A stretch of DNA of 61,779 nucleotides from an uncultured Saprospiraceae bacterium (GCA_905480605.1 CAJQRD010000060.1:1-61779), one strand, 5' to 3'. Counted from the stretch's first letter, positions 9,076 through 18,894 are shown. Notes: generated by a model not told the origin, from the sequence alone. Translations and numbers: made by a program.

Positions 9076-10848
9076 CTAATCTTGTATCAACTTATCCGCA
9101 ATAACTCTTCTCAATTTCATCGTATTCTGAAGAGGATATTTTGATAGTTTTTTTATGCCTGAAATAAATGCACCGTACATTGACTCATCAACAAGTGATC
9201 CTGTTGCATCAAGTGCATTTTTATAAATTCGTTGGGCTGCATCATAAAAGAATGTTTTTAAGATGGCTTCATCATAATCTGTTTTCTCAGACTTTTCAAC
9301 TCTCAACAATAATGATTCTGCAGTATAAATATCTGTAATGATATCTGAAATATTCATAACAGGTTCTTGCGCTTCTTTAAGATCTATTGCTTTACTCATT
9401 GCTTGTTGACCTGCATACCCCAATAACATGAAGAATATTTTTTTGAATGACTTCAATGCATTTCTTTCGGTTGCATAATAGTACTCTTTGCCGTCATCAT
9501 TAAGAGACACCCCATTCATTAACTCTGTTTGTACAGCCATTGCTTTTGTAGCTAGATCAAACTCTCCCTTCATGGCTTTTTTGAACAAAAGATTTAACAT
9601 TAACAAACGATTGATTTCGTTAGTCCCTTCAAAAATCCTATTGATTCTAGAATCTCTGTAAGCTCTTGATACAATGCCTTCTTCAGAATAACCCATTCCT
9701 CCATGAACTTGCACGGCTTCATCAACAACATAGTCTAAAACCTCTGAGCCATAAATTTTTATGATAGAACATTCTAAAGCATATTCTTCTGCTGAAATTA
9801 ATTTGCATTCAGCAAATGACTTTCCCTCAGCTGAAAGTTCACCAATTCTATCTTCGATCAATCCAGCCAATCTGTAAATCGAAGCATCTAGTGTGTAGTT
9901 CTTTATGGCTTGCTCTGCCAATTTATGTTTGATCGCACCAAAGTTTGCAATTGGTTGCTTGAACTGTTTTCTTTCCTTAGCATAATTTACTGATTCTTGA
10001 GCCAGTCTTTTACTTCCACCTAGACAAGAAACACCTAATTTGTATCTTCCGATATTTAAAACGTTGAAAGCAATCAAATGTCCTTTGCCAATATCTCCTA
10101 GAAGGTTTTCTACAGGTATTTTTACATTTTCAAAAAACACTTGTCTTGTAGAAGAACCTTTAATCCCAAGTTTATCTTCCTCTGCTCCTAGAGTCAATCC
10201 ATCTCGTTCACGTTCTACTATAAAGCCAGTGAATTTATCTCCATCGACTTGCGCAAATACAATAAAAAGATTTGCAAACCCAGCATTTGAAATCCACATT
10301 TTTTGACCATTAAGAATATATGATTTTCCATCTTCAGAAAGGTCAGCTCTTGTTTTTGCTGACAAGGCGTCAGATCCTGAACTTGGTTCTGTCAAACAAT
10401 ATGAAGACTTCCAAACACCTGAACATAAATTAGGTAGGTACTTTTGCTTTTGTTCTTCTGTTCCAAAATATAATATTGGTAACATGCCAATACCAGTGTG
10501 TGCATTGTAGCAAACTGAAAATGAACCTGCGGCACCCATTCCTTCAGCAATTTTGGTATTGCTTACAAAATCCATGTGCATTCCTCCGTAGGATTCAGGA
10601 ATATGTGCTGACAAAATACCCAGTTCTCCAACCTCATCCATCAATTTGGTAGACAGACCTTCCTCTTGTTTGTCAATTCTTACAGCATTGGGTAATATAC
10701 GTTCGTTGACAAAATTATCAACTGTTTCTTTAATCATTTGATGCTCTTCAGTCACATCATTTGGGCTAAAAGTACTTGCTTCAGGTGTTTCTTTTAATAA
10801 AAACTCTGTGCCTCTTAGTGTATGTTTCTTTGTTGTAGTAGTTTCCAT
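9076..10848 (-). CDS. Acyl-CoA dehydrogenase, FadE/VLCAD-like with C-terminal extension
   Basis: A 590-residue FAD enzyme predicted to catalyse the first step of fatty acid beta-oxidation on longer-chain acyl-CoAs. The N-terminal helical domain has HIPESYGGM. Flavin-binding motifs are YCLTEPSSGSDA and MWISNAGFANLF. The C-terminal catalytic domain has QVHGGMGYSEEG and RIFEGTNEINR, where the Glu of YSEE is the expected base. About 170 residues beyond a standard 380-residue dehydrogenase form the extra helical domain seen in VLCAD and Bacillus FadE. It stands alone: no hydratase or thiolase is adjacent. It may be linked to turnover of the neutral lipid predicted at 20-25 kb (inference). Confidence 0.92.
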   Translation of the reverse strand: METTTTKKHTLRGTEFLLKETPEASTFSPNDVTEEHQMIKETVDNFVNERILPNAVRIDKQEEGLSTKLMDEVGELGILSAHIPESYGGMHMDFVSNTKIAEGMGAAGSFSVCYNAHTGIGMLPILYFGTEEQKQKYLPNLCSGVWKSSYCLTEPSSGSDALSAKTRADLSEDGKSYILNGQKMWISNAGFANLFIVFAQVDGDKFTGFIVERERDGLTLGAEEDKLGIKGSSTRQVFFENVKIPVENLLGDIGKGHLIAFNVLNIGRYKLGVSCLGGSKRLAQESVNYAKERKQFKQPIANFGAIKHKLAEQAIKNYTLDASIYRLAGLIEDRIGELSAEGKSFAECKLISAEEYALECSIIKIYGSEVLDYVVDEAVQVHGGMGYSEEGIVSRAYRDSRINRIFEGTNEINRLLMLNLLFKKAMKGEFDLATKAMAVQTELMNGVSLNDDGKEYYYATERNALKSFKKIFFMLLGYAGQQAMSKAIDLKEAQEPVMNISDIITDIYTAESLLLRVEKSEKTDYDEAILKTFFYDAAQRIYKNALDATGSLVDESMYGAFISGIKKLSKYPLQNTMKLRRVIADKLIQD

Positions 10849-10986
10849 ATTTAAAAATTATACTCTAAGTTAAGTTTTTATTTTAATAGATGCAAGAGAA
10901 AAGTATGAATAAATGCAAGACAAAAGTATGTTGTGATATATTGTTGAGAGAAAAATATTAACTCTTGGTATAGAAATGGACATTTA

Positions 10987-11033
10987 GGGCTTCTCTCTGA
11001 CAGAGAGGAGCCCTGACAGAGCTCAGCTCTATC
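10987..11033. repeat. Imperfect hairpin of the CTCTGACAGAG repeat group
   Basis: GGGCTTCTCTCTG and CAGAGAGGAGCCC (10987-11013) form 13-bp arms with one mismatch around a single A. TGACAGAGCTCAGCTCTATCA follows in part as a second small dyad. The same CTCTGACAGAG core recurs at 20630 and 20725, so this is a dispersed palindromic repeat rather than a dedicated terminator. The remainder of the spacer 10849-11126 shows no gene. Confidence 0.5.
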
Positions 11034-11126
11034 ACGAGGTGGCTTCCACATTTATTTTTAGAATCCTCCAACATTCAACCTACTTTCCACCTTCTGTAGG
11101 AGTATTACATCATTTTTTAATGATCC

Positions 11127-11368
11127 ATGAAAACATTCAATATTATTTTCATCCTTTCTATAGCTCTATTTTTACCAGCTGTGGAAAAGGTGGTGATGCT
11201 AGAGGAGGACCCTCAGCGCTAATTGATTTTGATTATAGCTCTATTGGTTTCCCTGATGGTAGAGGTAGCTCTGGTGGAAATGGTGGTGAATCTGGATTAG
11301 TGGCTGCTGCTGCGTGGAGTGATCTTGAAAACTATGATTTTTTTAATGATAGAGACCCAATACAATAG
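11127..11368 (+). pseudogene. Small lipoprotein gene with a frameshift in its signal peptide
   Basis: ATG at 11127 starts MKTFNIIFILSIALF, a typical lipoprotein leader, but this frame then runs to a TAA at 11220. One frame over, the reading continues as FTSCGKGGDARGG and stays open to 11368, ending ENYDFFNDRDPIQ. Adding one T to the T5 run at 11169-11173 would join them into an 80-residue lipoprotein with a clean lipobox (L-F-F-T-S-C). The glycine-rich linker followed by AAAAWSDLENYDFF resembles N-terminal linkers of large Bacteroidota surface lipoproteins with VWA domains (from memory), so it may be a truncated relic. A base-calling error in the run is the alternative. Confidence 0.5.
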
Positions 11369-11470
11369 AAACTGAAGTCAACCTTCTCTTTGAAACTCTC
11401 ACTAATCTCTCTATGTACTCTGTGGTAAAGTGCTTAAGCTTTATTATCTGGAAACTTGAACAGAACCGCA

Positions 11471-12250
11471 TTAAAACAAATTAAGAATAGTCCTTTTTAA
11501 AACTCCGTCAAATATAATTCTCCTGTGGCTGATATTTGCAGCAGTAATCAAATTTACTTTCGCACCAAATTTAGATTTCAAATCCTTAGAAAATTTATAA
11601 TCAACAATTCTATCAGCATCACCATGAACGATTGTAATTGGACATTCAGTAGTCTCCAAGAATTTTGTGACAGGCAATTTGAACTTTAAAAGAAAATCAG
11701 GTAGGAACCAAAGGTATTTATTTTTAATATCTGTCAATGAAGTAAATGGGGCAATCAATAAAAGTTGATTGGGTTTGTTGTGACCAGACAAATAACTTGC
11801 GAAACCTGAACCCAATGAATATCCAATTATTGATATTTTGTTTTCAGCGTACTTTGTTTTTAAAAAATCATATGATTTTTGTACATCGTTTAGCATCTGT
11901 TCTTCACAACAAATTTGACCTTCTGTTTTACCATATGATCTGTAATCAGGAATAAAAATATCATATCCTAAATCTCTCATATGTCTAATCTGATAAGTGC
12001 CAAAACGAATGCTTCCTCTATTGCCATGCAGATATAGAATTACTCCTTTAGGGTTGTTGGCTTTTTCTTTGATCCAGAGTGCGTTCATATTCACATTCTC
12101 ATCAAGTGGAATTTCCACTTCACTCCCACTTCCATAATTGAAATTCTCTTCTATTTTCTCAGCATTGAAAATAAATCTTTCCTGAAGAGCATAGACAGCA
12201 ATACTGAATAAAATGTAGAGAGTGCCAAATATCTTGAGAAGTAACTTCAT
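11471..12250 (-). CDS. Membrane-anchored alpha/beta hydrolase (Bem46/ABHD13-like)
   Basis: A 259-residue alpha/beta-hydrolase-fold protein. One N-terminal hydrophobic segment (about 3-22) and the family opening QERFIFNAEKI resemble Bem46/ABHD13-type serine hydrolases. The oxyanion region is LYLHGNRGS, the nucleophile elbow is GYSLGSG, the acid is in VHGDADRIVDY, and the His is in ISHRRI. It probably faces the periplasm, tethered to the inner membrane. The substrate is unknown. It has no close operon partner. Confidence 0.82.
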   Translation of the reverse strand: MKLLLKIFGTLYILFSIAVYALQERFIFNAEKIEENFNYGSGSEVEIPLDENVNMNALWIKEKANNPKGVILYLHGNRGSIRFGTYQIRHMRDLGYDIFIPDYRSYGKTEGQICCEEQMLNDVQKSYDFLKTKYAENKISIIGYSLGSGFASYLSGHNKPNQLLLIAPFTSLTDIKNKYLWFLPDFLLKFKLPVTKFLETTECPITIVHGDADRIVDYKFSKDLKSKFGAKVNLITAANISHRRIIFDGVLKRTILNLF

Positions 12251-12496
12251 TTTGCAAATGTAACCATCCTAATAATGATGATCAATAGGACTTTGTTAAT
12301 AAAATCATATATAATAGTGCTTTTGATTGTATATGCTTTGATATAGTTGTTAATTAAAAAAGAATCACTGACAGGATGTACAAATAATGTGGATTAGATG
12401 AGTTAGCTGATGTTTATGACAACAATTGTATAGTGTAAGAAAAGGTAGGGTCATTCGATAAAAAAGAAATATATTCGCAGTATAAAACAAATCGAA

Positions 12497-12595
12497 ATGC
12501 CTTTATCTCAAATAGTAGTTATCGCCTGTGTTGCTTTTTTTGTAATATTTATTTTATGGGATTTGCTAGGAGGGGATATTGATGATGTTAAGTAA
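12497..12595 (+). CDS. Possible 32-residue membrane microprotein
   Basis: ATG at 12497 opens MPLSQIVVIACVAFFVIFIL and ends with an acidic tail (WDLLGGDIDDVK) before TAA. One well-formed transmembrane segment with a short charged tail is typical of small membrane proteins, but the reading is short and no homologue is known to me. It lies in a 640-bp spacer that otherwise holds only a degenerate CACAGAG repeat. Confidence 0.3.
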   Translation: MPLSQIVVIACVAFFVIFILWDLLGGDIDDVK

Positions 12596-12649
12596 GGCGA
12601 TCTTAATAATGTTATCTTTGATTTAATATCTCAATAATTATTTTTTAAC

Positions 12650-12735
12650 CACAGAGCTCGCAAAAAAGACACAGAGTTACACAGAGAAAATCTAATCCCT
12701 AATCTCTGATCTTTCTACTCTTTATCTACACCTGT
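12650..12735. repeat. Degenerate CACAGAG repeat
   Basis: The stretch contains CCACAGAGCTC, GACACAGAG, TTACACAGAG and later ATCTCTGATC, a loose array of CACAGAG units. Similar arrays occur at 18900-19020 and shorter pieces near 11405 (ACTCTGTGGT) and 23083 (CACTCTGTGG). These look like copies of one decayed dispersed repeat. Function unknown. Confidence 0.4.
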
Positions 12736-12894
12736 GTTGGCAACCAAATTAAATACTTTTATATATTGATATTTGCTTATTAAATTCTTTATCACATAAA
12801 ATAACATTATAAAATATTGCATTTGTGCGGTTTTTGTGTTATATTAAGTGTGCTAGTGCAAACGTACTAGGTTTAATTATCAAATTGACAAAAT

Positions 12895-13092
12895 ATGGAA
12901 GCATCAGTTAATATTACCCAATCATACTTTAAAGGTTATGCCGTTGGACTTGCTGAAGGCATTAGAAATTTGGAAAAAAAGAAATATAGAAGAAGGAAAG
13001 TCAGAATTAATTTGTTTAACAGTAAATCTGATATTGATTTTATAAATGGATATAATTTGGGTTATAAAAACGGTAAATCAGAAAAGGAATAA
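12895..13092 (+). CDS. Small basic hypothetical protein
   Basis: A 65-residue protein starting at ATG: MEASVNITQSYFKGYAVGLA, then a strongly basic centre (LEKKKYRRRKVRI), then FINGYNLGYKNGKSEK. The two GYxxGxxxG-like segments (GYAVGLAEG and GYNLGYKNG) look like a repeated motif. I do not recognise a family. It is isolated between an AT-rich spacer and the convergent DUF5916 gene. The basic middle could contact nucleic acid, but that is speculation. Confidence 0.5.
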   Translation: MEASVNITQSYFKGYAVGLAEGIRNLEKKKYRRRKVRINLFNSKSDIDFINGYNLGYKNGKSEKE

Positions 13093-13143
13093 TGCTTTGT
13101 AAATCTAGCACCTGAGACTCATTTCTGACCCCTGACCTCTAAA

Positions 13144-15408
13144 TCACAGATTCAACCAATAAGTCAATTTAGCTACAATTCCTCTATTTCGACTCGTAAA
13201 ATTTTCCAAACTATTCTGCCCATAATTGTCAGAGTATACAATAAACAAATCTGAAGCTGGTGCAAAACGCCACTGAAATCTTGTGTTTATACTCAAGTTT
13301 TCAATTTGATTGTTGTATTGTACAAAGGTTGTTAAGAAATGTTTCTTGGAAAAAGTCAAATCAATTCTCGGTCCAATCAACCATAAGTTTGAAGCTTCAA
13401 ATGGCTTTTCCAATTCAATGCGGTTGTAATTGGCATTTAGGGTGATTGATCCAAAGGGCTGAAATCTGAAACTTACATTTCCACTTATACCTGCTCTTGT
13501 CCCGTTGAAAAAGCTACCATAAACAGGATTGACTCTAAATGAAATATTTTTTCTTGAGTCAGTTGAGTAACTCAATGTCAATAGTGTATTCTTAAAAGTT
13601 GAACCTGCAGCAAGGAAAACATCATCTTCTTGAATTCTTGTAGGATCAAAATCATTAAGTAATAGTAAGTTGGTATAATCAATTCTCGCGCTTATATTAG
13701 AGTTGTTGTTAAACCGCGTTTCGAATTTCAGCTCAAATCCATTTTCTTCCAAACCAAAATTCTGAAGAACTTCATTGTCGTCTTTTCCTAATTTATAATA
13801 CCATCTTGATTCAAGATTAATACTGTGCTGAACTATGTTGGGGTTTTTAGGATAAAAACGTAAAGTGGCTTCTGGACTTAAAAGCAAAATATCTTTTCTA
13901 GGCACAAAGCCCACTTCAGCATCGAAGCCGTCTCCTATCAATGCGTGAGACCATTCCAGTCTGAATCTACGTCTGTTGTATCGCACTTCTGTAAAATGAG
14001 CAAATTTTTGTTGTATGTCATTGGGCGTTATGGCATTCATAAATGAAACCTTTCCTGACCAAAAGTTATTTTGGGATCCTATCCGATATTCTATTCCAGC
14101 TAATCGATCATACTTATCGAAAGTTTCTCCAAAACCTTTATCGTTGATACTTTGTTTATTTACAAAAATGAAAGCCAAGTTAGATCTGTCAAAAATACGT
14201 TGCTCTGCAGCTAAAACAGTATAATTAAAAGCTGGTAAATCATTGGCTTGTTGTGAAGCAGTCATCATTGACAACAATCCTATTCTCAGGTTTTCGTTCA
14301 ACTTACCACTTAATCTTGCACCTCCATAAATTGTATTTTGAATATTGTTACCCGTAGTTGTGTCTTGGCTAACACCAATGCGTCTAGTGAAAAAAGGATT
14401 CATTCTGCCGGATCCAAACCTTCCAAATAAATCAGCATTCTCTAAAAAAAACTGACGACGTTCAGGAAAGAAAATTTCGAATCTATCTAGGTTTGTAACT
14501 TGAGCATCAACATCAACCTGTGAAAAATCAGGATTAACAGTCAGGTCTAAATTTAAACTTGAACTTACACTGATTTTTGCATCTCCACCAATGTTAAAAC
14601 TATTTTGTGCACCTGTTTGGTTTTCATCTTCAAAATCTCTGGTAGTAGATGTATTGATGTATGGTATCAAAGAAATATTAGGTCCTGACTTTGGAAGTGG
14701 TTCTTCAAAATTCAAATCGCCCATATAGGTTAAGTCCATTAATATATTTTCCTGGGGGATATTTATCCAAGTTGTGATCTCGTTGCTTTGTGCATCATTT
14801 CTGTAACTGTTGAATCTCCATTTGGATACACCTTCATTATATCTAACAGTCTTAAATGGTATGGCCAATTCACAAATCCAATAATCGTCATATTGTTTAG
14901 AATTACCATTCCATTTATTATCCCAGCTCTGATCAAAGCTATCTCCTGTTCTTCCTGAATTTGAAATGAAGGCTTCACGACGTCCACCATAAGGGTTCAT
15001 TCCAAATAAAAATGCGTTGTTTTTATCATTATAAGTATCGAATAAAAATGAGATGTTGTCATTGCCACCAAAACCATAGTCCCGCTTTAAATTTTGTACT
15101 ATGAAATCATTGGATTCAGTATAGCACTTTGCAGCAACATATATATAATCGTCATCGAAACTCATATATATTTCAGTATTGCTTTTTGCCAACAAAGAAT
15201 CTGTAGGTCTATATTGTGAAAAGTTTGTTTGCTTGACCGCATTTAACCATGTAGGCTCATTCAAAACACCATCCAAAGTTATCTTACCTTCTGTTTTTCG
15301 CAGTTCTAATTGAGGTGTGTTTAAGTTTTTACCAACTTTGTTTTGACTCTGTCCATTAAGAGTAAAGCTGAGTAATAATACAGTCAATAATTGTAGTAAT
15401 AATTTCAC
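13144..15408 (-). CDS. DUF5916 outer-membrane protein with CBM9-like N-terminal domain
   Basis: A 754-residue protein starting at GTG, with signal peptide LLLQLLTVLLLSFTLNGQ. Residues about 35-240 form a CBM9-like ligand-binding domain: GKITLDGVLNEPTW, ALP-like IPFKTVRYNEG and a WRFN...R motif. The rest (about 250-754) is the DUF5916 region, with the FFPERRQFFLEN hallmark and many alternating aromatic beta strands ending in an aromatic/Leu terminus (LTYWLNL). That is consistent with an outer-membrane beta barrel. The family is abundant in Bacteroidota and has no assigned function. It is monocistronic. Confidence 0.9.
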   Translation of the reverse strand: MKLLLQLLTVLLLSFTLNGQSQNKVGKNLNTPQLELRKTEGKITLDGVLNEPTWLNAVKQTNFSQYRPTDSLLAKSNTEIYMSFDDDYIYVAAKCYTESNDFIVQNLKRDYGFGGNDNISFLFDTYNDKNNAFLFGMNPYGGRREAFISNSGRTGDSFDQSWDNKWNGNSKQYDDYWICELAIPFKTVRYNEGVSKWRFNSYRNDAQSNEITTWINIPQENILMDLTYMGDLNFEEPLPKSGPNISLIPYINTSTTRDFEDENQTGAQNSFNIGGDAKISVSSSLNLDLTVNPDFSQVDVDAQVTNLDRFEIFFPERRQFFLENADLFGRFGSGRMNPFFTRRIGVSQDTTTGNNIQNTIYGGARLSGKLNENLRIGLLSMMTASQQANDLPAFNYTVLAAEQRIFDRSNLAFIFVNKQSINDKGFGETFDKYDRLAGIEYRIGSQNNFWSGKVSFMNAITPNDIQQKFAHFTEVRYNRRRFRLEWSHALIGDGFDAEVGFVPRKDILLLSPEATLRFYPKNPNIVQHSINLESRWYYKLGKDDNEVLQNFGLEENGFELKFETRFNNNSNISARIDYTNLLLLNDFDPTRIQEDDVFLAAGSTFKNTLLTLSYSTDSRKNISFRVNPVYGSFFNGTRAGISGNVSFRFQPFGSITLNANYNRIELEKPFEASNLWLIGPRIDLTFSKKHFLTTFVQYNNQIENLSINTRFQWRFAPASDLFIVYSDNYGQNSLENFTSRNRGIVAKLTYWLNL

Positions 15409-15542
15409 GCGCTAGTTTTAACGATGCAAATATAGGATTAAAGGCAATATCATAATGTGCTGAATTTTAGGTTTGCAATCTGTTAACAATTAGCCTTTCT
15501 ACGACTTACGAGGTACAATTATCTCATAAGTGGGAAAATCGA

Positions 15543-16013
15543 CTAATTCAGAATCGCAATGGCCACATTAAGGCAAGTCGCAAATGAGACCCATAATAAA
15601 TATGGAATTAGAAGTTTTCCCGCTATTTTATGAAGACCTGAAAACATTCTGATTGTTATAAAAATGAAAAACCATAAAATGATAATTATTACGGCAGCTG
15701 GTAAAAGCATTTTTAATCCAAAAAACACAGGCGACCAAATAAGATTTAAAAATAATTGAAAAATAAAGACCTTGATGGCATTGCTTTTGGCCTTTGAGAC
15801 CTCGACCTTGGTCCAGATTAATCCAATTGATAAGCCTATCATAATATATAGAATAGACCAAACAGGCCCAAATAACCAGTTAGGTGGCTGAAAAAAAGGC
15901 TTGTTTAATGTGGTATACCATCCTGTTATTGCAGAACTGGTTGAGAATCCAGACAAGAATCCCAACGATAAAGTCAAGAAGATACAAAGGGAAATTTTTA
16001 AATTATCTGACAT
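15543..16013 (-). CDS. tspO: TspO/MBR family protein
   Basis: A 156-residue, five-helix membrane protein of the tryptophan-rich sensory protein/translocator family, which binds porphyrins and related hydrophobic ligands. The motifs are WYTTLNKPFFQPPNWLFGPVW after helix 1, YIMIGLSIGLIW, LNLIWSPVFFG, and LLIPYLLWVSFATCLNVAI for helix 5. Length is standard. It lies in the inner membrane in bacteria. The neighbours give no further clue. Confidence 0.92.
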   Translation of the reverse strand: MSDNLKISLCIFLTLSLGFLSGFSTSSAITGWYTTLNKPFFQPPNWLFGPVWSILYIMIGLSIGLIWTKVEVSKAKSNAIKVFIFQLFLNLIWSPVFFGLKMLLPAAVIIIILWFFIFITIRMFSGLHKIAGKLLIPYLLWVSFATCLNVAIAILN

Positions 16014-16071
16014 GCTGAATTTATTGATAATGCTTGGTATATTCGTCTTTTGATTCTCGAACTAAGATACT

Positions 16072-18048
16072 GTGTTTAAAATAATAGCTATAACATTAAT
16101 TTTTACTTTTTGTTTTCATGTTTGCTCGGCGCAAGATGAGGCACTGTCTAATCGCGTGGCCAATTACGATATGGATATTTACTTGGATATTGAGCAGAAA
16201 AAACTGGATGCTTCCACTCAATTAATCTGGAAAAACATCTCAATGGATACGATCACTGAATTGTATTTTCACTTGTATTACAATGCTTTCAGAAACTCTG
16301 AGTCTACTTTTTTTAAAGAAAGAGGCGTTCCAGCTTGGTTGACCAAAGATATTGATGAGGAATGTGGGTGGGGTTGGTCAAATATTACAAACTTCAAGGA
16401 TGCGTTAGGAAATGACCTGACTGGAAATATGCAATTTGTTCATCCTGATGACGACAATAAAGATGACCGCTCAGTTTTAATGGTGCCTTTAGAAATACCA
16501 TTATTGCCAGGTCAGGCACATGTTTTTAATTTTCAGTGGCAGGCCAAAATTCCTAAAACTATGCCCCGAACTGGCTACAACAAAGACTTCTTCTTTTTTG
16601 CACAGTGGTTTCCAAAAGTGGGGGTGTATGAACCTGCTGGAATGAGGTTTTCAAAAGACGGTCAATGGAATTGTCATCAATACCACTCAAGTGGCGAGTA
16701 CTATGCTGACTTTGGTAATTATGATGTGAAGATGAATGTGCCACAAGATTTTGTTGTTGCCTCCAGTGGTGAGCTCAAAGGACAAACGAAGAAAGGGGAC
16801 CGAAAAACTTGGCAATTCAAGGGACATGACATTATTGACTTTACTTGGACTTGTTCTCCTCATTACGTTATAAATGAAGACAGTTACAAGCATACAAAAA
16901 TCCAATTGTATACTTACCCTTATAAAGATCATTTTAAGTCAAGATACTTCTCTACGATTAAATTTTGCATGCAGTTTTTAGATGAGCACTTAGGTGTTTA
17001 TCCGTACAATACTCTTTCGATTGTTGACCCACCGATTCACGGAATGTTTACAGGTGGTATGGAATATCCAACATTAATAACATCCTTGAGTTTTTGCTTT
17101 TTTCCAAAAGGTATTAAGACACCCGAAACTTTGGTTGTACATGAATTTATCCATCAGTACTTTATGCAAATGGTGGCAACGCATGAAGTAGAAGAGACTT
17201 GGATGGATGAAGGTATCACTTCATATTACGAAGGCAGAATTTTGGATGCTTTTATGGGAGAACATACTTCTACTATAAATGTGTTGGGTGTAAAATGTGG
17301 CAATAAGGAATTTAATAGAGCAGAATTTTTCGGCTCAGGCAATGAGACAATTGCTCCAAACTCTATAAAAAGTTGGAATTATAAACATGGGGGATACGGC
17401 GATATTGCGTACAATAAAACAGCTTTGTGGTTGCAGACGCTTGAGGGCATGATAGGTTTAGAATTGATGGATAAAATAATGAAGGAATATTTCCAAACTT
17501 GGAAGTTTAAGCATCCTTCAAGAAATGATTTTATCAAGATATTTAATGATATGGTTGTTGCTGAATTGCCAGGTAAATTTCCTGATGGTATGGATTGGTA
17601 TTTCAGTCAAGTGCTTTACGGTACGGATGTATGTGATTACAAGATTAGATCTATTTCGAATGATGAAAATCAATCTCCAAGAGGATTTCTTTCAAACCTT
17701 GAAGATTGTTCTACGGTAGAAGATGAACATAAAAAATATAAAAATAGGGTAGTCGTAGAAAGAGCAGAAGGTATAAAAGTACCAGTAGACATAGAATTGA
17801 CTTTTGAAGGTGGAATTAAAAAACTTTACAATTGGGACGGACAAAACAGAAGCTACGATATTACCTTACATTCTGATAAAAAAGTAATAAACGCTAAAGT
17901 AGATCCTGATTTTAAAGTGATGTTGGATAAGAATTTTATTAACAATTCCTTGTCCAGAGAAAAGCAATCTAACGGTATAAAATCATTACTCAAAAAGGTG
18001 ATGACAAGCTTGCAACATATTATGGAATCTGTAACTCTTTTGATTTGA
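16072..18048 (+). CDS. M1-family zinc metallopeptidase (exported)
   Basis: A 658-residue peptidase with a signal peptide (FKIIAITLIFTFCFHVCSA, cleaved before QDE) and therefore periplasmic or surface-exposed. The N-terminal beta domain of M1 enzymes is present. The exopeptidase-like loop reads GGMEYPTL, and the zinc site is HEFIH (357-361) with Glu380 in MDEG, giving HExxH-X18-E. This supports zinc-dependent peptidase activity, probably aminopeptidase. The start is GTG. The downstream membrane-protein gene begins in a 4-base TTGA overlap with its stop, so the two are coupled. Confidence 0.9.
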   Translation: MFKIIAITLIFTFCFHVCSAQDEALSNRVANYDMDIYLDIEQKKLDASTQLIWKNISMDTITELYFHLYYNAFRNSESTFFKERGVPAWLTKDIDEECGWGWSNITNFKDALGNDLTGNMQFVHPDDDNKDDRSVLMVPLEIPLLPGQAHVFNFQWQAKIPKTMPRTGYNKDFFFFAQWFPKVGVYEPAGMRFSKDGQWNCHQYHSSGEYYADFGNYDVKMNVPQDFVVASSGELKGQTKKGDRKTWQFKGHDIIDFTWTCSPHYVINEDSYKHTKIQLYTYPYKDHFKSRYFSTIKFCMQFLDEHLGVYPYNTLSIVDPPIHGMFTGGMEYPTLITSLSFCFFPKGIKTPETLVVHEFIHQYFMQMVATHEVEETWMDEGITSYYEGRILDAFMGEHTSTINVLGVKCGNKEFNRAEFFGSGNETIAPNSIKSWNYKHGGYGDIAYNKTALWLQTLEGMIGLELMDKIMKEYFQTWKFKHPSRNDFIKIFNDMVVAELPGKFPDGMDWYFSQVLYGTDVCDYKIRSISNDENQSPRGFLSNLEDCSTVEDEHKKYKNRVVVERAEGIKVPVDIELTFEGGIKKLYNWDGQNRSYDITLHSDKKVINAKVDPDFKVMLDKNFINNSLSREKQSNGIKSLLKKVMTSLQHIMESVTLLI

Positions 18049-18884
18049 GTCATGTACTTCAGTCATATAAGGCCGCATGGCAATTTTTAATAAGACACAA
18101 GTGGATCATCTCTCTATTGTACGGCTTTAATTTGGTTTTTGCACTTTTGGCGATAGGCCCATTTAATTCATATATAGAAAATATTTTTGCCAACAGTGAT
18201 ACAATCAATACTTTGGCAAACCAGTTTGATTACAGTATTATCATGGACGTCGTCAATGAATATGGTATCGGTATTGGAATGACATTTTCAGCATTATTTA
18301 GTTACTTTATTATGTATGTGTTGTGGTCTACCTTTGCCACTGCAGGGTTTTTAGGCATGTATCAAAAATCATTAATCAAAGGCCACTCAAAGATCAAAGA
18401 ATTTTGGTCTTCAGGAATTACCTTTTTCTTCAAATTTTTAAGACTTAATATTTATATTATTCTTATTTATGTCATTGTGATTGCATTGATGGCAGTCTTC
18501 TTTATGAAGGATGGTTTAGACGTTTTTAAAATGGAATCTGAAGTGGCATTGATTTCAAGATTCTGGATGTTACTTTTCTTACTTTTTGTACTGGGTTTTT
18601 TCATTTCTATCTTTCGTGATGTTGCAAGATCAAATATTATAATTTCAAACCCCAAATACATTCACAAAACAAATCTTCAATCCTTAAAATCTACCCTTAG
18701 GCTGAGGCACATTTCTTTAAGCTTAATCAACTTGATTTTTCTCGCTATAATTTGCTTGATCTTTTATACCTTAAAAGGGATAGAAGCTGTCTGGTTATCT
18801 TTTTTAATTAGCCAGTTTTATTTAGTATTTAGATTGTGTTATCGTGTTGTGCGTGGATGTTCTTTTTTGGAAGTCACTCAATGA
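18045..18884 (+). CDS. Six-helix integral membrane protein of unknown function
   Basis: A 279-residue protein with about six hydrophobic segments, including WIISLLYGFNLVFALLAIGP, FSALFSYFIMYVLW, IYIILIYVIVIALMAVFF, WMLLFLLFVLGFFISIF, LINLIFLAIICLIFYTL and FLISQFYLVF. I do not recognise the family with certainty; the polytopic layout recalls DUF4013/glycerophosphoryl-diester phosphodiesterase membrane-domain proteins. The start is TTG overlapping the peptidase stop (TTGA), and no in-frame ATG precedes the conserved part, so translational coupling is likely. The pairing with an M1 peptidase may reflect a joint envelope function (inference). Confidence 0.72.
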   Translation: MSHVLQSYKAAWQFLIRHKWIISLLYGFNLVFALLAIGPFNSYIENIFANSDTINTLANQFDYSIIMDVVNEYGIGIGMTFSALFSYFIMYVLWSTFATAGFLGMYQKSLIKGHSKIKEFWSSGITFFFKFLRLNIYIILIYVIVIALMAVFFMKDGLDVFKMESEVALISRFWMLLFLLFVLGFFISIFRDVARSNIIISNPKYIHKTNLQSLKSTLRLRHISLSLINLIFLAIICLIFYTLKGIEAVWLSFLISQFYLVFRLCYRVVRGCSFLEVTQ

Positions 18885-18894
18885 TACATAAATT

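Noticed and set aside
11039-11126. Upstream extension of the frame opening with GTG at 11039
   Set aside because: It runs through repeat sequence, lacks signal-peptide character, and the lipoprotein leader starting at 11127 in another frame explains the region better.
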